DNA of 64,000 nt. Source: Aplidium turbinatum. Its lineage: Eukaryota > Chordata > Ascidiacea > Aplousobranchia > Polyclinidae. This document shows positions 22,616 to 34,200 of this stretch, one piece after another (within the stretch, counting starts at the first letter, position 1; each line of letters begins with the position of its first letter). A program made the translations under genes and the position numbers. The DNA lies in NCBI GenBank assembly GCA_918807975.1, contig OU964921.1, forward strand, positions 35,676,498-35,740,497, in the 5' to 3' direction. Under the pieces are notes generated by a model. It made no database searches and had not been told where the DNA came from. It was given only the letters and a program-made list of their open reading frames with translations.

Positions 22616-25011
22616 TATTTTAATACAGTAAATGTAACCTATTTTGTGCATTCAGTTTTATCGATGTTTAAATTTTCCTAAGCGATTTCAAAATTCTATC
22701 GTGACTTTTAAACCTTTTGTTTGATATGTAAATTGCATTGTAATATTTTACTCAAGAACTTTAAAATATTTGTAGCTGTGAATGACATCATCAACCCACA
22801 CGGAAACACAACTTGAATGAGTGAGTTTGAATCGATGACGAACTGGACATCCTGTTTCAGAGAAAATCACTTATTGCCTTATTAACTCAACATCAAGCAA
22901 CGTTGCGTCAACAACAAAAAATCATTCTTGCCAAATTAACCAACCCAACATAAACAGGACAGAATACGCTTTACCCTAATAAATCCCCGAGTCAAGGGCA
23001 ATTATCCTCACTTGAAAGGTCCTTATGAAGTTGTAAGTAAATAACAAAGTACTGTACAGGCTGAACCCGGACAAATGGGAGTTTTGCACCTGCCAACACC
23101 AGGATATGCACTTCCACCCACCTAATCAACAACTCAACGTCACAGGATAGCGTCATTTCTAGTTATTTTTAAGATGAATTATTTTAAAGATAACGTGTTC
23201 AACTCTGCGCTCTGGCTACATAGTGGTGAACTTGTAGGGTAGGCCTGTTTAGCCGTGATACATGACGCAATCATTCGTCACGATTATGTTCCATCCAGCA
23301 CCGGATTGGTGGCCAGGGCAATTAGATAAATGCAACAATTTTCTGAAACTTTTTTGAGTGAACAAATTGGCATTCGATAAGGTAAAGTTGCTGTATCTTT
23401 TAAAAGTTAGATTAAAATGAAATTAACTATTTTTGCTGTCAAATATAATGGCTGAAAAAAGTGTATTAGGCTATTATGCGATGGCAAGCAAATTAAAATA
23501 TAAACGTTTTGTGAAAATGGATAATGGTATTAGTTCATAAAAATTAGGCTTCACGGGGCCTTATATGGAATAGCATGTGATTGCCCAAAATTTATTGAAT
23601 TAATTCTACATTGCCATATCTGGAATATTTCTTTAATGCAAATAACCAGTGATGAAATTACAATTTATTCTATATTCGAGGATGGAAAAGCACGTGCCGT
23701 AAAGATCAATAAAATGGCAGCCTACCTGGTGGAAGATTGCTTGAGCAAAGCTGTTTCCTTACAACACCCTGGTTCAATTTCTGAGTACCATCTCTTCTTC
23801 CATCCAATTTCCCTTCTACGATTAATTGTGCCACCCAGTTCTTGATCTGTCTTCTGCGTTTTACGTTGTCGTGGTAATGTTTCCTCCACTTTTTGGGTTT
23901 CACAATTATCCCGAATTTCCCTTGCATTGTGTTTTGTCCGTTTCGAGCCTGCAAAGCAACGATGCATTTTTATCTTGTGGAAGACTATCTGCTGTTTATA
24001 ATCTCAACTGTAAATTACACTTTTAGAACCAATAATAGCAAATAGGGTAACATTTTTTGAAAATAAAATTAGGAAAAGTATTTTTTTGTATCACATTACG
24101 GGTTGGATTCAAAGTGTGTACAGTAACCTCCAATTTGTTACCTTAATTTTTGGTGACATTAAAAAAACAATTTTTCATAATTAGCCTGTTATTTGGGAGG
24201 CATTGGAGCAGTTCATAACGATCCTTTTTTGGTCGAAACGAAATCAATATGAATAGCCCCATTTTGTCTTGAAACCAAATACAGTATTTCAATATTGAAA
24301 TTCATAAAACAAACATAAAGTTCTTCGGAATACGTAGGCCATTAGCTTTTTGAATTAAGATTTTAACAATTAAACTTCGGCTAAACTTAAAGTACCACCT
24401 GTCTATATATAACTTATTCTATACCGTAAATTTTCATCAGTAGGCTGTGACAGCCAGATGCATATTTTACAAGCTATTGCTTAAATTACCGTCATCCGTC
24501 AACTGAAGTCTGTCTGTTGAGCATCAATAAGATGATCATAGTAGGCCTGGCGTCGGCACGATCTTAGAATTTGCCGCGTACAAAATTACTTTACTTTGTC
24601 AGAACAGCAGTACTTTTTCTAAGTCCTGCAACAACTAAATGAAAGGAATACGTTTTGAGAGCGACTTTTATATTGTGCGGTGAGTGCCTTCCTATTGGTC
24701 AAAATTTATTAAACTGAATCGAAAGGAGCCGCGACAAGTGAAAAAGTTATCAAAAATATGAACTAGGCCACGGTTTTGGTAGAGGTAGCTTAATCATATA
24801 AACCAAGCAACGACACGGTATTTAACATATAATATACAAAAATAAACTCAAATTTGTAAACGTTTTCGGCTATAACTGTGCCGTTTTCGGCTATAACCGG
24901 CGTAACATTGTAATCCTTAGGCTATCAAGCATCTGAACACCTGAATGAAATGAATAGGTTTAGGCTTCTACATCGTGTCGTTGCTAGGTTTTATCTGGTT
25001 ACGTATTATAG

Positions 25012-25742
25012 TAGGGGAAGACGGGGCAAAGCGGGACATCGCGATTTCTCACGTTTTGTATTCTGTGGCTCACTCTAACCAGAAGCACTAGTTAGGCAAC
25101 TATAAACTGTAGCCTATTAGCTGTGAAAAAATGGCGACTGGCAGAACACAACGCGTGTCGTGAGGAAGTAAAATGTGTTTTGGCATGGTTTGTTATAAGA
25201 GATGGAAAAGTAGCTACCACATTCGTTAGCATAAGCGAATTTGTTGGAAGCTTTGTTTTTATCTTAGACATTGAGGCAGTATTTGTTGGTAACAAAAGCA
25301 ACTTTTACCTAAAACTTTACAGGTGTCAGCAGAGATGTTATTTTCTAAAGGCTATAGTTTGGGGCAAAGTGGGACAGCTGTATTAGGGAAAAGTGGGACA
25401 GTGCATTAGGGCAACATGAGACTCTAGAAGTCTAGATTGTAGGCTATCTGTGGTTCTTCTGTTGATTGAGTTTTTGTTTATAACTCTTTTAGCCTTCAAG
25501 ATTGTAAAATCTTTATCAGCATTCATTTATGTTATACCCGTAGGGCGTAGGCCTACTCAATTTAAAAAAAAATCTTTTTTGATTTGTACTATAACAGTAG
25601 AAAGATTCCGCTTGATCTTCGAACCAAATATGCTGACCAACTAAGGCTTTTGATTAAAAAAGAAATTAACTAAATCCAACAATCACTGTTGCTGAAATTA
25701 CGTTTTTACGAAAAGTGTTCCGCTTTGCCCCGTCTTTCCCTA
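25012..25742. mobile_element. Inverted-repeat DNA element, ~730 bp, unclassified
   Basis: The left end TAGGGGAAGACGGGGCAAAG and the right end (complement TAGGGAAAGACGGGGCAAAG) form a ~27-bp TIR. Related GGGGCAAAGTGGGACA words also occur inside near 25361-25400. The internal frame at 25123-25386 has no recognisable transposase signature, so the element is probably non-autonomous. Confidence 0.7.
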
Positions 25743-27490
25743 AATTAGAGGAAGCTTCTTCTTCTTCGTCGTATGAGCTGTTCTTCCGGACTATATGTTT
25801 GGGCATGATGTCATCAGCCACTCGACAGTCTTGTCATCCAGGGCCTTCAGTCCAAGCGTTCCATGTGGTGGTTGATGGATTGGGCAGTCATGGACGACAT
25901 GATCTACTGTCTGGTCTGTGGCGCCACACTCGCATCCCGGTGAGGGAGCCAGGCCCCATTTTCACATGTCTGAACGAAAGTGACCGACGCCGGTTCGTAG
26001 GCGGTTAAGCCGGACCCACGCAAGTCTTGCGAGGGACATTCCCGGAGGGTGGGGATCGACGTCGGGTAGGAAATCACGGAGTCGGGAGGTGTTGTTTTGC
26101 CACTCCATGTTCCATGTGTAGTTCGTCCAGTGTGCCGCACTTATTCTAAGATCTTCAACGTTGTTCAGAAGCTGTCGTGCGGCGGGCACAAATGGGCGTA
26201 TTGATTTCAGTCGCTGCTGTCCTCCAGGTAGGCGCTGGAGTGTACTGTGGAGGAGGTGGTCGGAGTCCAGTGCGCGACGAGCAAGGGAAATCATGGCTCC
26301 TTTACGGCGAAGCTCAGCAGGTTGGATGCCTGCAAGGATGGGAAGGCAGTCCGTTGGAGTGAGACGCAAGCATCCAGTCACAGTGCGTAGTGCGTCATTG
26401 ATGGCGGTGTCAATGTGGCGGGTGTGAGTGCTGCGGCACCACACTGGTGCGCAGTACTCAGCGGTAGAATGGACAAGGGCGAAGGTAGCTGTGCGAAGGG
26501 ATTTCGCATCAGCTCCCCAGCCGGAACCCGCCAGCCGCCTCAAAAGTGCAACGCGCGCAGATAGTTTTTTGCGCAGTGACTCCAGGTGTCGTCGGTACGT
26601 GAGTGACCTGTCCAGGGTTACGCCGAGGTAGGTGGGTTCGGCGCAGTAGGGGAGGTGATCGTCATCGGTGGTAATGTTGATCTCACGTTTTGCTTCTTTG
26701 CTGTTTAGATGGAAGGCCGCCGACACTGTCTTTGCCGTGCTGAGCTGTAGCTTCCATTTCTAGAGATATGTTGATATAGTTGACATGTCCTGGCTTAGGT
26801 TCCTCTCCATTGACTGCCAATCTTCGGCTGGATGCAGGAGAGCCAGATCGTCTGCGTAAGCATACTTCCTGGAGATAGTGTCAGGCAGGTCATAGATGTA
26901 GGTGTTAAAGAGGAGGGGAGCCAGGACAGAGCCCTGTGGGACGCCGTTCCTGAGTCGACGTAGTCTACTTCGTCGGCCGCTACCGGTGGAAAGGGTAAAG
27001 CTGCGGTTTTTCACAAGTTCCATAATCATATGGACCATGTGCCTGTCAGGAAGGAGACGGATTAGTTTGCAGGTAAGGCCGCTGTGCCATACAGTGTCGT
27101 AGGCAGCCGTGAGATCGACAAACACGGCGCCAGCCTTCTTTTTTGCCGAGAAGCTGTCCTCGATGTCTTGGGTCATCAGAGTGACCTGGTCTACGGTTGA
27201 TCTTCCGTGGCGAAAGCCGGCTTGTTCCCGAGGGAGCTGAGGGTCTATTATCGGTTCGACACGGGCGTAGATAAGTCTCTCGAGTATCTTGAAGGGGATA
27301 CAGAGCGTCAGAGCAGAGAGATGGGGCGGTAGCTCTTCGGATCCCCTGGGGGCTTCTTCGGCTTTGGGACTGCAACCACTCGGGCTCTTCTCCAGATTCT
27401 TGGGATGCGCAGGTGACGCAAGCAGCAGGAAAGGAAGTCTTTTAACCAGGACCTCATAGAGGGGGCAGCTTGGAGTATTAGTTCCGGGCA
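25742..27490 (-). mobile_element. Non-LTR retrotransposon (LINE), reverse transcriptase to 3' end
   Basis: The minus strand encodes RT: REQAGFRHGRSTVDQV, motif A VFVDLTAAYDTVWH, motif B LRNGVPQGSVLAPLLFN and catalytic YADDLAL near 26840. The thumb follows (EPTYLGVTLDRSLTYRRHLE, AEYCAPVWCRS), then GCLRLTPTDCLPILAGIQPA and a C-terminal CECG/HDCPIH zinc-knuckle-like region. It resembles Jockey/CR1-type LINEs; the exact clade is not certain. One in-frame stop near 26759 splits RT from the thumb. The N-terminal RT region near 27300-27480 is out of frame with the rest. It is 5'-truncated with no endonuclease. Confidence 0.9.
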
Positions 27491-27599
27491 AGGTGGTCAA
27501 GGAAGCTAAGATGGGTAGAGAATTTGTAAATTTAAAATGTAGCAAGCTATTTCTCAAACACAAAGAAGCTCTAACTCTCACCAGCAGTTTTTTAAAAAT

Positions 27600-28075
27600 C
27601 CATTTAAACAACTCATACACTCTATTCCTCTCCGGCCCCAAAGATACTCACATTCCGTCAATTCTGCTGGTCAACTCTGGCGCTCTTTATGCTTGTCAAT
27701 TTTGGCACAATTATCGCCGTTCTTCGATCAATCGGATTAGAATTGCCTATAATGACTCATTTCGAATTCTATACAATATGCCTCGCTTTACTAGTGCACG
27801 TGAATGTCAAGTTAATGCAAATGTTACAACTTTTGATGCTCTATTGCGGAAAACAGTTTATGCCTTTGTGCAACGTTGTTACAAATCTCTCAATTCTCTT
27901 ATCATAGCATTAATGTCTTTAGACGCTTTCTATAAAACGAAATATTTGCACTATAATGATATGTTGCACATGTCATCCAAGTGACTCCTTACGTCTTGTT
28001 TTTTTTTTTTGTGTGTTTTCGCTTTAATATGGACAACCTTGTCTGATACAAATAAATAAATAAAAAATAAATTCT
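27600..28075 (+). mobile_element. Second LINE, C-terminal fragment with A-rich tail
   Basis: The frame within 27493-27984 contains YACQFWHNYRRSSINRIRIA and YNDSFRILYNMPRFTSAREC, like the C-terminus of CR1/L2-type LINEs. It ends at 27984 and is followed by AATAAATAAATAAA. It lies head-to-head with the LINE on the other strand; the junction is near 27490-27600. Confidence 0.75.
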
Positions 28076-28343
28076 ATTTTTATGATCATCTTTTTTTACG
28101 TTCTTCATCATGGTCAATACTTCAGCAAGATGAATAAACAATCGTAAAGGTTAAATTCCGCTCATTTATCAACTATTGGATCTTAACGAGCTGCAATTTG
28201 TACTCACTGTCATTGCAGCAAATACTTCACTTTATTTATGAGTGAATGCACCGGTAGCCTATTGCTTGTTCGGTTCAGTGGTAACCGCTTTGCACACCTC
28301 CAGTGTTGCTTTAAGTATGTAGAGACAACTGCGGATACAGGTT

Positions 28344-28640
28344 GCAATTGGTTTTTGAATCTTTATTCTCGGAATGACAAAGCCTTTGATAGGTTATTAG
28401 TACGTAGTTTTGCATACTTGTAGAAGCTTTTGACGCAAGGCCGGTTACCGAGATTGACAGAGTGAAGTTTTCTGATTGTTGAAATGATGTTACCACGAAA
28501 TTAGCCTACTTCATCCACTAGGTGCCGCTGAATGGAGAACAGTCCTTGAAATGAGTTGCTCAAGCGCACACCCCGAGAGCCAAACCAGCGCCACTAAATC
28601 TTGAGTCGGGCGCGTAACCACTGAGCTAACTGGCAAGAAG
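28344..28640 (-). mobile_element. SINE family 2, near full length
   Basis: The minus strand begins with a tRNA-like head (AGTTAGCTCAGTGGTTACGC, GGTTTGGCTCTCGGGGTGTG). It continues with CTCCATTCAGCGGCACC, CTTCACTCTGTCAATCTCGG and AAGCTTCTACAAGTATGC, and ends in a GATTCAAAAACC tail. Confidence 0.8.
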
Positions 28641-28984
28641 CTGTCGTGTTTGCAAAATCTTGCCCTTCGTATTCTGTCCATGCTTGCCTCGTCAGCGCCG
28701 GTGGAGTGTGTCTTCTGCAAGGGTGGTATTATTATGAGGCCTCTTTGTTAATTTTTATAAAATACAGTGAGCGCGTTCTCTTAAAAGACGCGCCCAATGT
28801 AACTTACATAACATGCTCCTTCACATGCATGTGCCATTGGTAAACTGATAGTAAAGCACTGGACTGGTTCAATGATATTGATTGATAGGCTTGTGATTTT
28901 GTGAACTTTGCAGATGCAGTTTTGCTATGTATATTATTTAACTAGTTATGAACCACATCAAATATCAGGTTGGCTTCAGGAAAG

Positions 28985-29600
28985 ACGCCAGTGGTTACGC
29001 GCCCGGCTCAAAATCACGCGGTGTGTGCTTGAGCAACGCATTCTAAGGACTGCTCTCCATTCAGCGGCCGTGTGGTTAGCGCGTTGGGCTCGCAGTCGAG
29101 AGCCTGCATGTTCGACTCCAGCCACCCGCACTTACTGTTGTTTCTCTGGGCAAGAAACTTTACGATAATTGCCTCTACCTAGTGATCGATTTCGAGTAAT
29201 GGGTAGTACCAAATTTAAGTCATAAGTAGAGTAGACAATCGGAAACAAACATTGCCGTCGGCTGGAGCGTGGGTCAGGTGTACGTCGGAAGGCGTACACC
29301 GATGCATAGCGCTCAAGTCCGCTTTCCCGCAATGCAGGATAAAGATAAAACAAACAAACAAACAATTCTAAGGACTGCTCTCCATTCAGCGGCACCTAAT
29401 GGATGGAATAATTCCCCGGCAACAACACTTCAACAATCAGAAAACTTCACTCTTTCAACCTCGGTAACCGGCCTTGCGTCAAGAGCCTCTACAAGTAGGC
29501 TATGCGAAACTACCAGGAATAACCAATCAAGGCTTTGTCAGTCCGAGGATAAAGATTCAAAACCAACCAACGTGTCAAAGCGTGCAAGAGTCAGCAACTC
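28985..29600 (+). mobile_element. SINE family 2 copy split by a SINE family 3 insertion
   Basis: The 5' part (GCGCCCGGCTCAAAATCACG to CATTCAGCGGC) ends at about 29068. The 3' part resumes at 29365 and runs to AAAGATTCAAAACC. The interruption is the element at 29069-29364. Confidence 0.8.
29069..29364 (+). mobile_element. SINE family 3, full length, nested
   Basis: A tRNA-like head (GTGTGGTTAGCGCGTTGGGC, ATGTTCGACTCC) is followed by a body with TTTCGAGTAATGGGTAGTAC and GGTCAGGTGTACGTCGGAAG, and an AAAC-repeat tail. A 29-bp direct repeat beginning ATTCTAAGGACTGC flanks it at 29040-29068 and 29365-29393. This is the target duplication in the host SINE. Confidence 0.9.
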
Positions 29601-30650
29601 GCATTTTGAAATGCACATGCTTTTGAAAGATGCGTAACAACAAATTTCACTTAGCTACTGTAAAACGTGTTTTCTGTAAAGAGGTTGAAATGGCACTGTA
29701 AACGAATATCATTAGTTGTGAAAGTCATTTTGACGTCACAAAGGGCTGAGTCAGTTTAGGAGAAAGGTAGCAGGAGCGCGCGCTACTTTAGCCCGAGCAG
29801 CGGTAGCGTTTAGCGCGCTACTTTAAGAGAAAAGATGCCTACCTCTACTGGTAGAGCAAAAATTCGTCCAAAGCCTCGGTATCAGTCTCGACTGTATTTT
29901 TAGCTAATTTTATGTCTCGGCCTTGCTTCGTACTCGCTACAACACTGAGATATAGGCGATAGCCCAAGGTGGGCATTGGGCAATAGCGTGCTACTTTTTT
30001 TTGTTGGAGTAGGTACTACGTACTCCCGTTACTTTCCACTTTAATGTGAAAAAAAACTAGTTTTTTGGAAATTTTTTGATGAAACAATGTATGAAAAAAA
30101 TCAAGGCACAATAATTCATTCGACTATTGCGGAAACATCAAGCCAGGTTGATACCGACAAGAGTGACACCAACACCAGTCATGAGTACGCGAATGAATGT
30201 TTTGGTGTGTTGGTGCCATCGCATGAAACGTCGGTACGGAAAGAAAAGTTGACTGTGGAGGCCTTTTATTCAGACAGAAGCAAGTCCTTGATCTTTTCCA
30301 GTGCCCATTTAAAACGTCTGTTTATTAAGTAGCCTATAGCATTATTCCTTCCAGTGCTGCGGTAGAATGACCTTTTTCCATCGAAAAAGACATGCTGAAG
30401 CCAAATTGGGCAGGACTTAGCGACTCGCATTTTGAAATGCTTGAGTTTTTGAAAAATGGGTAACAATAAGTTTCACCTTGAACGTATTTTCTATAACGAC
30501 TTTGAAATGGCAGTGTAAATGAGTGACATCATTTGTTTTCAAGGTCATTTTGACCTCACAAAGTGTTTCCAGTGCCAGTAGGCTTATAAGGCAAAATTAG
30601 CGGGAGAAGTAGCGGCAACGCGCTACTTTTAAAGCAACGGATGGTCACCT
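29585..30650. repeat. Direct repeat pair with GCGCTACTTTTA termini
   Basis: Segments at ~29590-29850 and ~30410-30650 are similar in the same orientation: CTCGCATTTTGAAATGC, TTTGACnTCACAAAG and CGCGCTACTTTnA. Between them lies an open frame (30087-30332) with no firm homology. Related GTAACGCGCTTCCGCTACTG sequence at 53180-53700 suggests a degraded dispersed element. Confidence 0.5.
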
Positions 30651-31273
30651 CTGGATATAGCTATATCGACATGCGCAAGCTTTGAGTCCACATCATTACT
30701 GTTGCCTTTCGACAAAGAAAATTGAATTGAAAACGAAGACGTTTATTTGCACCAACTGTCCCTCACCCAGAAATCCCACTGGCCTAAGAAACAATCGCTC
30801 TCATACCCTCGGTAAGAGTTCGAATATAACATTGATGGTAAGCAGTTCTGTTACCGTAAAGCGTTTATAACTAATGAACGACTACGTGGGCAACGGCATT
30901 TCTCACAGCTTTTTGATGACAGCACTCTCCAGGTAAGTTTGATACCGTACGTCTTTTATTTGCGACTGAGCAACTTGATTCATTCGTCGTTGCAATTATT
31001 TCATTCAAATGCACAAAAATATTCGACGGCAGATTCACTTTTAACAACACAATTTTTGCAGACCCTACTTGAAGCACAGTCTGTCAATTTTAAAACGAGT
31101 CATCTTGAAGCGTCATTTGAAAGAATTCGTTAGCAAACATATGAATTTTTTACAAAAGCTGTCTTTTACCCCCATTACCCGCTGGGTTCAAAGACATACA
31201 ATGCAAAATAGGGCACCATAAAAAAAGAACGTGAATAGATGAAAGCTGTCTGCTCGGAAGCAGAAACCAAGTT

Positions 31274-34200
31274 TCATCTTACTCTTTCATAAAATAAAAG
31301 ATATGCGTTGCAGTTCAGCGCTTTCGATTCGGTGGTCTTTGCGACCATGGTGTCACTGATATGAAACCAGACACCTTGGCACGATGATGGGTCGTCATCT
31401 GAAACTGAAGAATATTAAGCTTACATTAGTGAAGTCCTCCAATTGGGCAGGCTGAGATGGTTTGGACACGTTGAGCGCAGCTCTAGCTGGATCTGACAGG
31501 TCAGATTCGTCGACATTGCAGCACAGCGGGATCAAGGTAGAATAAAACTTTCTTGGGTAGAACTCGTAAAGTAGCCCTCGACATGGACTCTGCCAATCCA
31601 ATACATCGCAAGGTGTAGAGAGGAAGACTTGGTTCTCGACAGACTGACAGGCCACACCTTCGACAGGAGAATTAATTCGTGGACCGTGTCATCAAAATTG
31701 GTTGATCATGATGATATAAACGTTTAATTCACACATTTTATATCATTTGTAAATACGCATAGGTAATATGACGCATGAAACTAATCTTAAAAAAGAGAAG
31801 CCATTCGTTGCTTACAAAAACAGCTTTCACTTTATAAGCGCTTGCGCTTCAGTCAAAATCGTTTTTCACCTTTATCGGGGCGAACTTTAACGAATGCAGT
31901 ATAATGTCCTCGTGACAAGCTTCCAGAATGTTCAACGATTCCATACAAATTATAAAGAATATTGTTGTTATCGTCAGCTTCATCCTGTGGAACCACGTTG
32001 AAATATATTTAGTAAAATGATCATTTACTACGAAGTATTCTTAGCATTGACGCATCACAAGGTAGTGGACTTGTGTCTTCGACTACAATGATTGATTCTT
32101 GCAAAACGTTCAGGTTGGTTAATGAGTTTTTGATTAATAGCAAAAACTAGGCAGGTAGGAATCATTAAACAATCTTCTTCAACTATTTTTTGTTGTTGTT
32201 TTGATTAATGACCAGTTTCATATTTTCGGTATATTAGTGATTTTCTTTCAAGCTTAAGACTACTAGCCTAGTTTACTGGTAATGTTATGATAATGGCGGA
32301 TATGGACTTGTAGTACGTGTGGGTATAACAAGGCACACGATATGCATCCCAATATAGGAAAATACGGCTGCAAATGGTAAAGTGGCGTCTGTTATTTGCA
32401 CTGTACCTCTAAATTGTTAAGAAAAACTATTTCAGCTGACCTTGCATAAAACGGAACAAAACGGAGATATATCCAATTGAACCGGTACAGAGACATGTCT
32501 GTTTACTTTGCGTAAGCTATATCCGGCCTGAAAAAAGAGTGGATAATTGTTGATCAAGATTAAAGCGTTCTCGTGAAGATACAATGGTTCCAAGAAAGAT
32601 GATATTGTCAGTCTTTCGACTGGACCATCTCCATGCGGGCAATCGTATCCAGACATTTCAAACACTTGTGCAAGAAATCTAACTCGAGCAGAAGTTTAAT
32701 GATAAATCATAAGCTGGTGCGACATAAACGAACCACTGTACCGGATTTCAGTATATTTTCCTGTGAAAGCGAATGCATTTATTCTAAGAAGCGTACACAA
32801 AAAGCACTACATATTAATACTCGTTCCAACACAACTAAGTTCTCCATGGCTTTTAAGTCGTCGTCGTCGCCTTTGGGACTAAAGAACTATCCCTTCCAAT
32901 ACCCCAGACTGGGGTTGTTTCTCTGGACTACACCAGGTAAGGTAAAGCCATAAAGCACCAAATACTGCAGATGTTGGCAAAGCAATTTACCTGTTGAAAT
33001 CTTTTAAGATGAATAATTAAAACGGCTGGAGTTTGTTTTATTAGCATTTGCTTGCTGGCGGTGCAATAAACAGTTTTCTTTTCACCTGAAAAAAAGTAAT
33101 AACTAGGCTTCGGTTATTTGCTTGGAATGACGCAGCGGATAATGCGCTCGCTGTCTAATGATACTATCCTGGTTCAACTCCAAGCTTAAGCAGGTTGTTA
33201 AAAAACACCGCTCACCTCTACCGAGAGCGTAATAAATTGGGTGGACGTAGCTGCTGACAACTGAAGGTAAGGCGGCCGAGAGAAAGGAACTAGCTACCCT
33301 ACTCCCGTTAGTGCCGAAGGCTCAGTACAAAAACATTTTCTCACATTCCCTCAAATGCTTAAATCAAGTGTGGAAACCACCTTTACGTCCTTTACCATTC
33401 TAGTTTCCAGAAAAAATAGAAGCAGTCAGTTTAAATATTCACAAACACAGATTCCATGCCTTTCGAATCGGCTTTTGATCGCTTTGTGCAAGTTTCGCAA
33501 CCAAATTTGTTGGTTCCCGTCAGCATCTCAGGCATCGTGAATTGATATAGACAAGATATCACGGAGCATTCCTTCAAGGAAAGTGAAAAAAGAATTTACT
33601 CAAGTCATAGACCAATCCGTGGGTTGTGAATGAAACTAAAATTGCATTTCAAAAACCAGTCTTATTTTCAAAATATTTTTTTGCTAAAGTTATACTCATT
33701 CAAAGGTGGAGTTTGTACTCAAAGCTTACTACTGATTTCAATAAAACGTTGCCCTTAAAAAATGGTTAACTTCTAACTGTAACATGGCATAGCTACGTTG
33801 ACCGATTCGTACCTTCGGGTCAGGATGGTGCCTGGGCGTAAGGGATTGAGGAAGATTGAGACTGAATTCTGTACTGGAGGTTTTTTTCCTCATGGGAGTA
33901 TCAAATAACGATATTCCCTCCTGAAAAATAAAAGTATCTACATATAAAAAAGGAATTCAAGAGAGTGAAAAAAAGACAGAAGTCATTTCATGAATCGGCG
34001 ACGTGCTATTCCACCTAACCCAATTAAAAAAAACTGGTTTGCGGGTTGAAAAAATGTTATGGGGTAAATTTGTTAGTACTCAAGGCCTTAAAAATCAATT
34101 GTGCTATGCTTCGACTATTCATAAGTTCTATTGGAAGCGCTCTCACGATAATGGCAATAGATGTAGACATTTATTAGTAAATGTTTCAAAACGCGGAGAA

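Larger units (their letters stand above)
16921..25010. other. Eight kb with no exon recognised; scattered repeats
   Basis: No PH or C2 exon for the upstream intersectin-like gene could be identified, though short exons could be missed. Visible structure is limited to the inverted repeats at 21210-21285 and 21340-21545, a SINE-like stretch at 22020-22200 and a LINE tail at 22420-22615. Open frames here (for example 17633-17896, 19545-19913 and 23706-23954) show no family signal. Confidence 0.45.

Noticed and set aside
22858-23150. Possible retroelement pol tail (GNYPHLKGPYEVV-like reading)
   Set aside because: The reading is short, with no neighbouring pol motifs or terminal repeats; the resemblance is too weak.
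26161-27375. Plus-strand frames and an alternative minus frame in 25.9-27.4 kb
   Set aside because: They overlap the RT frame of the minus-strand LINE and show no family of their own.
30087-30332. 81-codon frame between the direct repeats
   Set aside because: It was considered as a BED-type transposase start, but no Cys/His pairs are present.
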